A stretch of 64,000 bases of DNA, taken from Halalkalibacter sp. APA_J-10(15) (lineage in GTDB: Bacteria > Bacillota > Bacilli > Bacillales > Bacillaceae_D). This document shows positions 53,513 through 61,718 of the stretch, in pieces. The DNA lies in assembly GCF_023017105.1 (NCBI RefSeq), contig NZ_JALKEV010000007.1, positions 62,001 through 126,000 of the forward strand, written 5' to 3'. The translations under genes were made by a program, and so were the position numbers. How positions within the stretch are numbered: the first letter of the stretch is position 1; each line of letters begins with the position of its first letter. The notes below the pieces were generated by a model. It made no database searches. It was not told the DNA's origin and saw only the letters and a list, made by a program, of their open reading frames with translations.

Positions 53513-54967
53513 ATGAATTTAGAACAATTGTCTCAACAATACATAGGTGGTGAATGGAGGAGCGGAAAAGGAAATACTATTCTCAATAACGTTAATCCAT
53601 ATACAGATGAAGTAATCAATCAATTTCATGTTGCAAATGTTGCAGATATTGATGAAGCCTATCAATTTGCTGCAAAAGCAAAGCAAGAATGGGATCATGT
53701 GAATCCGTATCAAAAACGAGATATTTTAGAGCGTGCAGTGATGTATATAGAAGATCATGAAGAAGAGATTACAAGTCTTATTGTAGATGAACTAGGTGGT
53801 ACACGTCTAAAAGCAGCATTTGAAATAGGGCTCGTTAAAAATATGATTAAAGAAGCAGCCACCTTTCCGTTAAGAATGGAAGGGAAAATTCTACCATCGG
53901 CGGAGAATCAAAAAGAAAATCGGTTATATCGAATACCTGTAGGTGTTGTAGGAGTCATTAGCCCATTTAACTTTCCATTCTTTCTATCGGTTAAATCTGT
54001 TGCACCGGCATTAGGCGCAGGTAATGGCGTTGTATTAAAGCCCCATGAAAATTCACCAATTACAGGAGGAACATTGATTGCCCGTATTTTTGAAGCGGCA
54101 GGAGTTCCGAAAGGGTTATTAAATGTCGTCGTGACAACGATCGACGAGATTGGTGATTCCTTTGTGGAGCATCCGATACCGAAAATCATTTCCTTTACAG
54201 GTTCAACGAAAGTAGGAAGTTATATCGGCCAACAGGCCATTAAAAACTTTAAAAAGCCATTATTGGAGCTCGGTGGTAATAGTGCCTTTGTCGTTTTAGA
54301 CGATGCCGATATTGATTATGCTGTTCAAGCAGCTACTTTTAGCCGTTTTACACATCAAGGACAAATATGTATGTCAGCTAACCGAGTACTTGTTCATCAA
54401 TCAATTTATCAAGAATTCACTAAAAAATATGCAGATAAGGTATCTCGATTAAAAGTAGGTGATCCACGTGATCCAGAAACGATCATTGGACCTGTTATTA
54501 ATGATCGCCAAGCAGAAGTGCTCGCGCAATTGATTGACAAAGGGATTGAAGAAGGAGCTGTTCCGTTATTAAAAGGAAACATCTCTGGGAGAATGGTGGA
54601 GCCAACGATTTTAATCGACGTCAAGCCGAGTATGAATGTTGCACAAGAGGAATTGTTTGGCCCTGTTGTATGCGTGATTCCGTTTGAATCGGAGGAAGAA
54701 GCGATTCAAATCGCTAATAATACGCGTTTTGGATTAAGTGGGGCAGTACATACATCTAATGTAGAGCGTGGTGTTGAATTTGCTAAGAAGGTTCGTACAG
54801 GGATGATTCATGTAAATGACATTACGATCAATGACGAACCAATTGTCGCCTTCGGTGGAGAAAATCAATCTGGAATTGGTCGCTTGAACGGGGAATGGAG
54901 TTTAGATGAATTTACGACATTACAATGGATTTCTGTTCATTACGGTCAACGACAATTCCCATATTAA
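53513..54967 (+). CDS. yfmT: Aldehyde dehydrogenase (YfmT-like, aromatic aldehyde type)
   Basis: A 484-residue NAD(P)-dependent aldehyde dehydrogenase. Seen: catalytic Cys (GQICMSANRV, near residue 286), general base Glu (LLELGGNSAFV, near 252) and Asn in SPFNFPFF. The N-terminal YIGGEWRSGKGNTILNNVNPYTDEVI and C-terminal INDEPIVAFGGENQSGIGRLNGEWSLDEFT fit the benzaldehyde/vanillin dehydrogenase branch. In Bacillus subtilis this gene (yfmT) is followed by the soluble chemoreceptor yfmS, as here. AGGAGG gives best spacing to ATG 53513; ATG 53510 is three bases earlier. It should oxidise an aromatic aldehyde to its acid. Confidence 0.85.
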   Translation: MNLEQLSQQYIGGEWRSGKGNTILNNVNPYTDEVINQFHVANVADIDEAYQFAAKAKQEWDHVNPYQKRDILERAVMYIEDHEEEITSLIVDELGGTRLKAAFEIGLVKNMIKEAATFPLRMEGKILPSAENQKENRLYRIPVGVVGVISPFNFPFFLSVKSVAPALGAGNGVVLKPHENSPITGGTLIARIFEAAGVPKGLLNVVVTTIDEIGDSFVEHPIPKIISFTGSTKVGSYIGQQAIKNFKKPLLELGGNSAFVVLDDADIDYAVQAATFSRFTHQGQICMSANRVLVHQSIYQEFTKKYADKVSRLKVGDPRDPETIIGPVINDRQAEVLAQLIDKGIEEGAVPLLKGNISGRMVEPTILIDVKPSMNVAQEELFGPVVCVIPFESEEEAIQIANNTRFGLSGAVHTSNVERGVEFAKKVRTGMIHVNDITINDEPIVAFGGENQSGIGRLNGEWSLDEFTTLQWISVHYGQRQFPY

Positions 54968-54986
54968 ATAAAGGAGGTTACGTGAC

Positions 54987-55850
54987 ATGAGTCAAGATGT
55001 AAAATCAAACCAAGAGATTATTCAGGCTTTTGAAAGAGTTGCTCCATTTCTTAATGAATTGATACAAGATGATATTACAGTCGGTATTTATGATACAGAA
55101 AAATTAATCGTTAATATTCCTGGCAAGACATTTTCGTTAAATGTGAAGCCTGGTGATCCTCTGGCAGAGGGAGATATCATTACAAATGCAATCCGTAACA
55201 ATCAACCATTGTCTGCCAATGTTCCAAAAGAAATATTTGGGTTCCCATTAATCGCTCGTGCAATCCCACTACATGATGATGAAGGGAAAGTCATCGGCGG
55301 TGTTGGGATTGGTACAAGCTTGGAAAAAGCAAATCAGCTCTTTGAAATGGCTGAAAGCTTCTCTGCGATTGTAGAAGAGACGGCAGCATCGATTGATGAT
55401 ATTAGTGATTCTATTCAAAAGCTAGTCGTACATGTAACGGAGATGTCAGGACAAATGAAGGATGTGAGCTCAAGCGCGGAGCAAATTGGAGAAATCTCAT
55501 CTGTCGTGCAAGGAATATCAGATCAAAGTAATTTATTAGGTTTGAATGCGGCTATTGAAGCAGCACGTGCAGGTGAAGCAGGGAAGGGATTTTCTGTTGT
55601 TGCTAATGAAGTACGTAAGCTGGCAACGTATTCGAAAGACAATGTTAATCAAATTAACCAAATTACGAATAATATTCAGCAACTTCTTATGGAACTGAAC
55701 GGTGCTTTCACAGATATTCACTCCTTAACTGATACACAAGCTAGGTCAATTGAGGAGTTTTCTGAAACGATCCAGGAGATTAGTAAAAATTCACAAGAAC
55801 TTGCTTTATTGGCTGAATCTTCATTACGGGCAGGAGACCAGAGCGAATAA
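54987..55850 (+). CDS. yfmS: Soluble methyl-accepting chemotaxis protein (YfmS-like)
   Basis: A 287-residue chemoreceptor without membrane segments. Residues 1-125 form a sensing domain ([80 protein letters not shown]), possibly binding a small ligand. Residues about 130-285 are a short MCP coiled coil with the signalling tip [37 protein letters not shown], which contacts CheA and CheW. It follows yfmT by 19 bases with an AAAGGAGG site, so the aldehyde enzyme and the receptor are made together. That suggests cytoplasmic sensing of an aldehyde-derived metabolite. Confidence 0.92.
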   Translation: MSQDVKSNQEIIQAFERVAPFLNELIQDDITVGIYDTEKLIVNIPGKTFSLNVKPGDPLAEGDIITNAIRNNQPLSANVPKEIFGFPLIARAIPLHDDEGKVIGGVGIGTSLEKANQLFEMAESFSAIVEETAASIDDISDSIQKLVVHVTEMSGQMKDVSSSAEQIGEISSVVQGISDQSNLLGLNAAIEAARAGEAGKGFSVVANEVRKLATYSKDNVNQINQITNNIQQLLMELNGAFTDIHSLTDTQARSIEEFSETIQEISKNSQELALLAESSLRAGDQSE

Positions 55851-55883
55851 AAGTTTAAAAAAGCTTGTCTGTTATTAATAAAG

Positions 55884-55935
55884 GTGTATCCAAGGTTGAT
55901 TTTGGGCTTTTGGGTACACTTTTATTTTTTTTTTG
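55884..55935 (+). terminator. Terminator after yfmS
   Basis: GTGTATCC (55884-55891) pairs with GGGTACAC (55912-55919) with one mismatch and is followed by TTTTATTTTTTTTTT. Confidence 0.8.
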
Positions 55936-55946
55936 CAATTATTAAA

Positions 55947-55985
55947 TGACATTTGTCACTAATCGGAAGCGATAGGTGATGTCAT
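55947..55985. promoter_or_regulatory. Putative response-regulator operator of exporter operon
   Basis: TGACATTTGTCA (55947-55958) is a palindrome with a TT centre, and ATGTCAT (55979-55985) repeats a half-site 20 bases further. It lies upstream of the ABC exporter genes that share their operon with a LuxR-type regulator, which is the probable binder. Confidence 0.5.
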
Positions 55986-56021
55986 ACTAATGTTGAAATC
56001 AATAAGGGAGAGTGATGGAAA

Positions 56022-56966
56022 ATGATTATTGCATCGATGAATGATGTGGTAAAACGCTATGGCTCGTTTGTCGCTTTAGATTATGTGAACTTAACGATTA
56101 AAGAAGGAGAGGTCATTGGATTATTAGGGCCAAATGGGGCAGGGAAAACAACGCTTATACAAGTACTCACAGGTATTATTTCTAAGGATAACGGAACGAT
56201 TACGTTGTTTGGTGATCATAAAAAGCCGTTTAGTAACCAAAATAAACAACAAATGGGCTTGGTGACACAGGAGTTGACGATATTTGAAGATTTAACGGCT
56301 AAGGAGAATTTGGAGTTCTTTGCTGGTGTGTATGGGCTGAAGGGGGAAGAGAAGAAACAAAGAGTAGAGGAAGCTCTTCGTTTTGTCGGACTTTCATCTA
56401 AAGCGAAGATGTTGCCGAAGAAGTTTTCTGGCGGAATGAAAAGACGGCTGAATATTGCTTGCGCTCTGACACATAATCCGAAGCTGGTGATTATGGATGA
56501 GCCGACTGTAGGCATTGATCCACAATCAAGAAATCACATATTAGAAACAGTTAAAGAACTACAAAGACGTGGAATAACGATTATTTATACGACCCATTAT
56601 ATGGAGGAGGTTCAAGCGATTGCTTCACGGGTTGTCATTGTTGATCAAGGACAATTAATTACGGAGGGAACAACAGAAGAATTGATCCAAACGATTCAGC
56701 ATGAAGAAAAGCTAGTCATAGATGTGACTGATCCTCATTTAGTTCCACTTGACCGCCTACAGTCATTAACTGGGGTGAAGCAAGTAACGAAGGAAGGAAG
56801 CAATATTCATATCGTATCGACAACAGGTTCAGGTAACCTTGACCGGGTGCTGTCAATTGTGAAGTCACATACGAGTGTTCTTGGTATTCAATCGGAGAAA
56901 CCGAATTTGGAGGATGTCTTTTTAACGCTTACGGGGAAACAATTGCGTGATGGGGAGGATGAATGA
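56022..56966 (+). CDS. ABC-2 exporter ATP-binding protein (LnrL-like)
   Basis: A 314-residue ATPase of the drug/antibiotic exporter type. Walker A GPNGAGKTT (about residues 38-46), signature FSGGMKRRLNIA, Walker B LVIMDEPTVGIDP, switch His in IYTTHYMEEV, and a C-terminal extension of about 90 residues that ends SEKPNLEDVFLTLTGKQLRD, as in the CcmA/LnrL class. It powers the two membrane subunits that follow. The order ATPase-permease-permease-kinase-regulator resembles the B. subtilis linearmycin exporter and its TCS (lnrLMN with lnrJK), which is the closest known parallel I can name. Confidence 0.9.
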   Translation: MIIASMNDVVKRYGSFVALDYVNLTIKEGEVIGLLGPNGAGKTTLIQVLTGIISKDNGTITLFGDHKKPFSNQNKQQMGLVTQELTIFEDLTAKENLEFFAGVYGLKGEEKKQRVEEALRFVGLSSKAKMLPKKFSGGMKRRLNIACALTHNPKLVIMDEPTVGIDPQSRNHILETVKELQRRGITIIYTTHYMEEVQAIASRVVIVDQGQLITEGTTEELIQTIQHEEKLVIDVTDPHLVPLDRLQSLTGVKQVTKEGSNIHIVSTTGSGNLDRVLSIVKSHTSVLGIQSEKPNLEDVFLTLTGKQLRDGEDE

Positions 56967-57697
56967 TGAGAGTGTTAAGTACGGTTCCTTATACGATTAA
57001 GCGATTGGCTAGAGATTATATGACGATGATGCTTCTTCTTTTGCTCCCTATGGTTATTTTGACGGTTTTTTCTTTCATCTTACCAGATGTACCTGGTGAA
57101 AGAGGATTTCCTATTATGGAAGAAACAGCTATGTATATGATTGTAGGCTTTCAATTATTTGGGGGAGCTATTGTTATGTCTTATATTTACATGGACTTTT
57201 TTACTGAACGTCGTCATCGTATCCAAACATTGCCCATGAATCATACATTGTATGGATATACTATAATGCTGCTTGGAACGATCCTTTCCGTGTTACTTGG
57301 AGTGATTTTAATGGTGTTTTCACAATACGCTTTAGGAGTGAATTGGAGCCATCCTCTATGGAGCATTGTTATTATTTCGTTAATGGCGATATTGTCGAGT
57401 ATTGTTTGTTTGATTTTCACTTTTACGGTGAGGAACTTTAAGATTGCTGAAAGGCTAAGCGAGGTGTATGGTCTCGGTGCGTTTCTCATGGCTGGTCTGT
57501 TCTTTCCGATGCCTGATCATGTCATTATCGATTGGTTTAATCAATACGTTAATCCATTAACAATCAGTTACGTAGCGATTTTTGACTATAATGGTGTGTT
57601 CGAACAGGAAGTGATTTTTCAAGTACTGCTTCTACTTGGATACATTGTTGTCTTATTTGCTATCATGCTCGCTTTAGGAAGGAGACGTATGCCATGA
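56963..57697 (+). CDS. ABC-2 exporter permease, first subunit
   Basis: A 244-residue membrane protein with six hydrophobic segments, of the ABC-2 fold (YTIKRLARDYMTMMLLLLLPMVILTVFSFILPDV ... GAFLMAGLFFPMPDHVIIDWFNQYVNPLTISYVAIFDY). It overlaps the ATPase gene by four bases. It should form a heterodimeric channel with the next protein and export a lipophilic or membrane-active compound. Start ATG 56963; a second ATG follows at once. Confidence 0.85.
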   Translation: MMRVLSTVPYTIKRLARDYMTMMLLLLLPMVILTVFSFILPDVPGERGFPIMEETAMYMIVGFQLFGGAIVMSYIYMDFFTERRHRIQTLPMNHTLYGYTIMLLGTILSVLLGVILMVFSQYALGVNWSHPLWSIVIISLMAILSSIVCLIFTFTVRNFKIAERLSEVYGLGAFLMAGLFFPMPDHVIIDWFNQYVNPLTISYVAIFDYNGVFEQEVIFQVLLLLGYIVVLFAIMLALGRRRMP

Positions 57698-58386
57698 CGA
57701 TTTTTTTCTTTGTGTTGAAGAGAAATGTTCGTAATCTATCGAACCTTTTGTTTTTAACGGTGTTTCCGATTGCGGCTATATTTTTACCTAATTCTCCTGA
57801 AGGGTGGATGTGGTTTCCGGTTGGTTATCAATACTTTGGGATCTTGATTTTATTTGTCGGGATTCGCCTAACATCTTTAATGGTTGAAGATCGGCAAAAA
57901 GGAGTTATCAAACGACTAGCAGTTGCACCTGTGAGCCATTTCCAGTATCTCTGGCAAAACTTATTGGCTTATAGTCTTATTCTTGTGCTTCAATGTATCA
58001 TCGTCGTGGCAGGAGGGTATCTATACGGACATGAGCTCTATCAACCGATGTATGTACTTGTATTATTCATTTTGTTCAGCTTCGTTTCCTTATCAATGGC
58101 ATTAGCGTGGAATTCACTATATCGTAGTAAGGAATCAGCATTTTTAGTATATATGGCAGCCGTTATGCTTATGTCGTTATTAGGTGGCTTAATTGTTCCA
58201 GTGGAAATGCTTCCTACTTTTCTTCAACGCTTATCCATGCTTTTACCCGTGCATTGGTTAGCTGAAGGGTTAGGTTGGATCGCGATTGGAGATGAATCCA
58301 TTAGTCATTTCCTATTTATTGGAGGTATAATGGTTTTATATACATTTTTGTTCTTGGTGATTGGGAGTATGCGACGAATACATTGA
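57694..58386 (+). CDS. ABC-2 exporter permease, second subunit
   Basis: A 230-residue protein with six hydrophobic segments and ABC-2 features (VGIRLTSLMVEDRQKGVIKRLAVAPVSHFQYLWQNLLAYSLILVLQ ... GGLIVPVEMLPTFLQRLSMLLPVHWLAEGL). It overlaps the preceding gene by four bases (ATGA). Together the pair and the ATPase make an exporter that likely protects against an antimicrobial. Confidence 0.87.
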   Translation: MTIFFFVLKRNVRNLSNLLFLTVFPIAAIFLPNSPEGWMWFPVGYQYFGILILFVGIRLTSLMVEDRQKGVIKRLAVAPVSHFQYLWQNLLAYSLILVLQCIIVVAGGYLYGHELYQPMYVLVLFILFSFVSLSMALAWNSLYRSKESAFLVYMAAVMLMSLLGGLIVPVEMLPTFLQRLSMLLPVHWLAEGLGWIAIGDESISHFLFIGGIMVLYTFLFLVIGSMRRIH

Positions 58387-58420
58387 TTCCCTTTAGAGTT
58401 TGGTATGGATGAGGTGAAGT

Positions 58421-59536
58421 ATGAAGGTAAAGGTAGAGCCTATTTCATTTGTTTATTTGATACGTATATTGTGTTTGCTTTTTCTTAGTACACTGTGGGT
58501 TGTGAATGATCAATGGAATAATGGATTTATTCTCATCTTCATCCTTGCCATACTAGCTGGGTTACGTTGGAGATTCAAAATACCTTTTTGGTTGTCCTTT
58601 GTTGATTTAGTGTGTTGCCTTCTCTTTTTACCTATTTGGAGTGGGAGCATTTATGGAATCGCTCTGTCGCTTTTTGATGGAATGGTGAGAGGTCGATTTT
58701 ATTCTCTGTTCCTAATTCCTGTCGGTGTGATATTGGCTTCGGTTCATGAGGTCTTCTTATTTTGGTATTTACTGAATGTAGGTGTAATAGGTGCTATTCT
58801 ATATTATTGGAAAAAAAGCTACGACCAAACGATACTTGAGGCAGATGAAGAACGTTTGGCTCGCTATGAATTAGAGAAGGTGAAGGCGGAATTACTAGAG
58901 GCCAATAGCCAAGCTGTACAAATGGCTGAGGTCTCAGAAAGGTATCGCATTGCTCGTGATTTACACGATCATCTCGGTCATGACTTAACGGGTGCGGTTC
59001 TTGGCTTGCAAACATTTAGAAGGCTTGAAAAAGGACGTGAGAAAGAGGCGATATTAGATCAGGTTCAAGAAAGGATTGAAAGAAGTACGACGACATTACG
59101 TGAAACTGTTCATGACTTGACACCTGTAGCGAGATTAGGTGCAGAACAACTGGCGTTTATTGCGAACAATTATTTAGGAAATGAGGTTGAGGTGGAGTTT
59201 AATCAATCAGGGAATATGAATGTCGTGCCTGTTCAAATTTGGAGCTTACTTGAACCTTGTATGAAGGAAGTTCTGACTAATATTGCACGTCATAGTAATG
59301 CAACTAAGGTGATCATTCATTTAGATGTAACAGAAATGATTGTTCGATTAAGTGTTCGAGATAATGGATTCGTCTTGGACAAAGAAGATCATGGGACGGG
59401 GTTAAGGCATTTAAAGGCAAGAGCGAGAGCGGCTGGAGGCAGTATTTCTGTGAATGTTGCTGATGGTTATTTAGTTGTATGTGTGTTTCCGATTCATGAA
59501 GGAAGGGGTGAGTTAAATGAAGATCGTCATTGTTGA
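58421..59536 (+). CDS. NarL-type sensor histidine kinase (LnrJ/DesK-like)
   Basis: A 371-residue kinase with about five membrane segments in the first 135 residues and almost no extracellular loops, so it probably senses membrane events. A HisKA_3 domain has the acceptor His182 in YRIARDLHDHLGHDLTGAVLGL, and the HATPase has MKEVLTNIARHSNATKVII and the G box DHGTGLRHLKARARAAGGSI. It overlaps the following regulator gene by 20 bases. Likely it detects the compound exported by the neighbouring transporter and raises its expression. Confidence 0.9.
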   Translation: MKVKVEPISFVYLIRILCLLFLSTLWVVNDQWNNGFILIFILAILAGLRWRFKIPFWLSFVDLVCCLLFLPIWSGSIYGIALSLFDGMVRGRFYSLFLIPVGVILASVHEVFLFWYLLNVGVIGAILYYWKKSYDQTILEADEERLARYELEKVKAELLEANSQAVQMAEVSERYRIARDLHDHLGHDLTGAVLGLQTFRRLEKGREKEAILDQVQERIERSTTTLRETVHDLTPVARLGAEQLAFIANNYLGNEVEVEFNQSGNMNVVPVQIWSLLEPCMKEVLTNIARHSNATKVIIHLDVTEMIVRLSVRDNGFVLDKEDHGTGLRHLKARARAAGGSISVNVADGYLVVCVFPIHEGRGELNEDRHC

Positions 59537-60131
59537 TGATGACCCTCTTGTCTGTCAAAGTTTGAAATTGATGTTGGAGCTTGAAGATGATTTTGTTGTT
59601 ATTGGTACTGCTGGAAATGGTCAAGAAGCAATAAGCTTTTGCAAGGGAAGCGATGAGAATCCGGACCTTATTTTAATGGACATTCGTATGCCAGTTATGG
59701 ATGGGATCGAAAGCACAAAACGGATTAAGAAGGATTTTCCTCATATCCTCATTATGATGCTAACGACGTTTCAAGATGAGCCAAATATTCGACTTGCGCT
59801 TCAAGCTGGGGCGAATGGCTATTTAATCAAGTCGACCGCTGAGAAGAATATGACGCAGCAAATTAGGGCATTACAGTCTGGCTCCTCTGTATTTGATGAA
59901 ACGGTTGTGCAGAAGCTAGTTGAACCAAGAGCAGATCGTTTAGACATGCTAACGGATAGAGAGAGTGCAGTGGCAGAAAGGGTGGCGCAAGGTCTTTCTA
60001 ATAAGGAAATAGCTGAGTATTTGTTCTTAAGTGTTGGGACGGTACGAAATACATTGTCCGTCATTTTGGATAAGCTGGAGCTTCGTGATCGTACACAGCT
60101 GGCTATTTTTTATTTGCGGCATAAGAAGTAA
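59517..60131 (+). CDS. NarL/LuxR-family response regulator (LnrK-like)
   Basis: A 204-residue regulator: receiver domain with acidic DDD (7-9), phospho-acceptor Asp55 (LILMDIRMPVMDG) and Lys in YLIKSTAE, then a LuxR HTH (LTDRESAVAERVAQGLSNKEIAEYLFLSVGTVRNTLSVILDKLELRDRTQLA). Its partner is the kinase just upstream. The palindrome TGACATTTGTCA ahead of the exporter operon is a fair candidate for its binding site, giving positive feedback. Confidence 0.92.
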   Translation: MKIVIVDDDPLVCQSLKLMLELEDDFVVIGTAGNGQEAISFCKGSDENPDLILMDIRMPVMDGIESTKRIKKDFPHILIMMLTTFQDEPNIRLALQAGANGYLIKSTAEKNMTQQIRALQSGSSVFDETVVQKLVEPRADRLDMLTDRESAVAERVAQGLSNKEIAEYLFLSVGTVRNTLSVILDKLELRDRTQLAIFYLRHKK

Positions 60132-60172
60132 GGGCACTGAAAAAATTTGGTTATTAATTTTTTTCGATGCCC
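60132..60172. terminator. Bidirectional terminator with CTGAAAAAA core
   Basis: GGGCACTGAAAAAATT pairs with AATTTTTTTCGATGCCC, with two mismatches. It lies between convergent genes and is related to the hairpins at 41985 and 49318. Confidence 0.7.
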
Positions 60173-60186
60173 TCAAGTTGTCTCTC

Positions 60187-61599
60187 CTATGAAATGAGAT
60201 CTATTTCGTTCAAAATTTTTGAGAGGCGACGTATTCCTTCGTGTATTTCCTCCTCGTTAAGATGACCGTATCCAAAGATAACTTTCTTTGTATGATGACC
60301 TTTCTCTATCGAATGATCCTCAACTGGATAAAGGTAAACCCCATTCGTCCGAATCGTTTCAATTATCTTATTAGAAAAATGTAGATCGTGCCATTCTGCG
60401 ATCAAGTGTAATCCAGTGGAATGACCTGTTATAGACAGCTGGTTCGGAAATGTTTTGTGCAGTAAATGTATGAGTAGATCACGCCTTTTTCGGTATACCT
60501 TTTTCATTTTTAAGATATGACGTTCTAAATAACCCTTTTCGATAAATCGTGCTAAAGTCAACTGTTCAACGGATGGTGTATGTAGGTCTGAGAACCATTT
60601 GTATTCACGGCATTTTTGAATGAACGGTTGCGGTAGCACCAAATAACCGATACGTAGAGCTGGAGATAATATTTTGCTAAAGGAGCCGACGTAGATAACT
60701 CTTGTTGGATCAAGGCCTTGTAATGAACTAACTGGAGCACCTTCATGGCGAAATTCACTATCATAATCATCCTCCACTATGTAGCAGTCTGCCGCTCTTG
60801 CTACATGAATTAAATGGATTCGACGTTGAATCGGAAGAGTACTACCTAAAGGGAATTGATGGGAAGGAGTAACGAAAATCGCATTTAATCGTTCGTGCTG
60901 TTTAATTAAGTCTGTTTGGAGACCGTTATGGTCAACAGGAATCCCTTGGATGATCGCCCCACTGCTAGAGAAGATCGATTGGATATCCTCTGTAATCGGA
61001 TCTTCCATAATGATTTGATCTTCCTTTGATAATAAGAGCTTTGCAACAAGTGATAATGCCTGAGTCGCTCCAGAGGTAATAACGATTTGACTAGAATGGC
61101 ATTGGACGCCTCTAACCTTTAATAAATAGTTAACTAATTGTTCTCTTAATTCTAAGAGACCTTCAGGATTGCTATAGCTTAGAGCTTTATAATCACAGTC
61201 ATGAATGGTGTTGTATGTGAGCTTTGCCCATATGGCTCTTGGAAATAAGCGTAAGTCGGGAATCCCTGAACGAAAGTTGGTAACATTTTGATCATCAGAA
61301 GGTGATCGCTCTTCGTTTATGTCGGAAAGGCTCATATGTTGATTTAATTCAAAATGGGCGCCATAGGAAACATAAGTTCCAGAGCCTTGACGTGTCTCGA
61401 TATACCCTTCAGCCATCAACCTTTCGTATGCTTCAATCGTAATATTCCGCGAAACACATAAATCCTGCGCTAATTGCCTCGTAGAGGGTAACCGCTCATT
61501 TGCTTTTAACTCAGCTTGTAAAATTTTCTTTTTTATTTGTGTATAAATCTGCTCTGTTAAAGGACGTTCTAATTGTCGGTCAATTGATAACCATAGCAT
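60187..61599 (-). CDS. MocR-type (GntR-aminotransferase) transcriptional regulator
   Basis: A 470-residue regulator. An N-terminal GntR winged helix (PLTEQIYTQIKKKILQAELKANERLPSTRQLAQDLCVSRNITIEAYERLMAEGYIETRQGSGTYV) is joined to a class I aminotransferase-like domain (about 110-465) that should hold pyridoxal phosphate; the PLP lysine is in SFSKILSPALRIGYLV, and ASG-like ITSGATQALSLVAKLLL and DDYDSEFRHEG are also present. It is divergent from the proline-dehydrogenase-like gene and most probably controls it, with an amino compound as effector. TACCA half-sites lie in the gap between them. Confidence 0.93.
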   Translation of the reverse strand: MLWLSIDRQLERPLTEQIYTQIKKKILQAELKANERLPSTRQLAQDLCVSRNITIEAYERLMAEGYIETRQGSGTYVSYGAHFELNQHMSLSDINEERSPSDDQNVTNFRSGIPDLRLFPRAIWAKLTYNTIHDCDYKALSYSNPEGLLELREQLVNYLLKVRGVQCHSSQIVITSGATQALSLVAKLLLSKEDQIIMEDPITEDIQSIFSSSGAIIQGIPVDHNGLQTDLIKQHERLNAIFVTPSHQFPLGSTLPIQRRIHLIHVARAADCYIVEDDYDSEFRHEGAPVSSLQGLDPTRVIYVGSFSKILSPALRIGYLVLPQPFIQKCREYKWFSDLHTPSVEQLTLARFIEKGYLERHILKMKKVYRKRRDLLIHLLHKTFPNQLSITGHSTGLHLIAEWHDLHFSNKIIETIRTNGVYLYPVEDHSIEKGHHTKKVIFGYGHLNEEEIHEGIRRLSKILNEIDLIS

Positions 61600-61620
61600 T
61601 TAAATCCCCCATTCTTAAAT

Positions 61621-61676
61621 TGGTACTGTTGAAATGGTGATATAGTGGACCTATTTTATACCAGTTTACCATGGTA
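61621..61676. promoter_or_regulatory. Putative MocR operator: repeated TACCA half-sites
   Basis: ATACCA (61658-61663) and TACCA (61667-61671) form a direct repeat, the second also lying in the palindrome TACCATGGTA (61667-61676). An inverted TGGTA lies at 61621-61625. GabR of B. subtilis, a MocR relative, uses ATACCA repeats, so this arrangement fits control of both divergent genes. Confidence 0.55.
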
Positions 61677-61718
61677 GCCTAATACATAGTAAATCATTTA
61701 ACGAAAGAAGGGGAAGTC

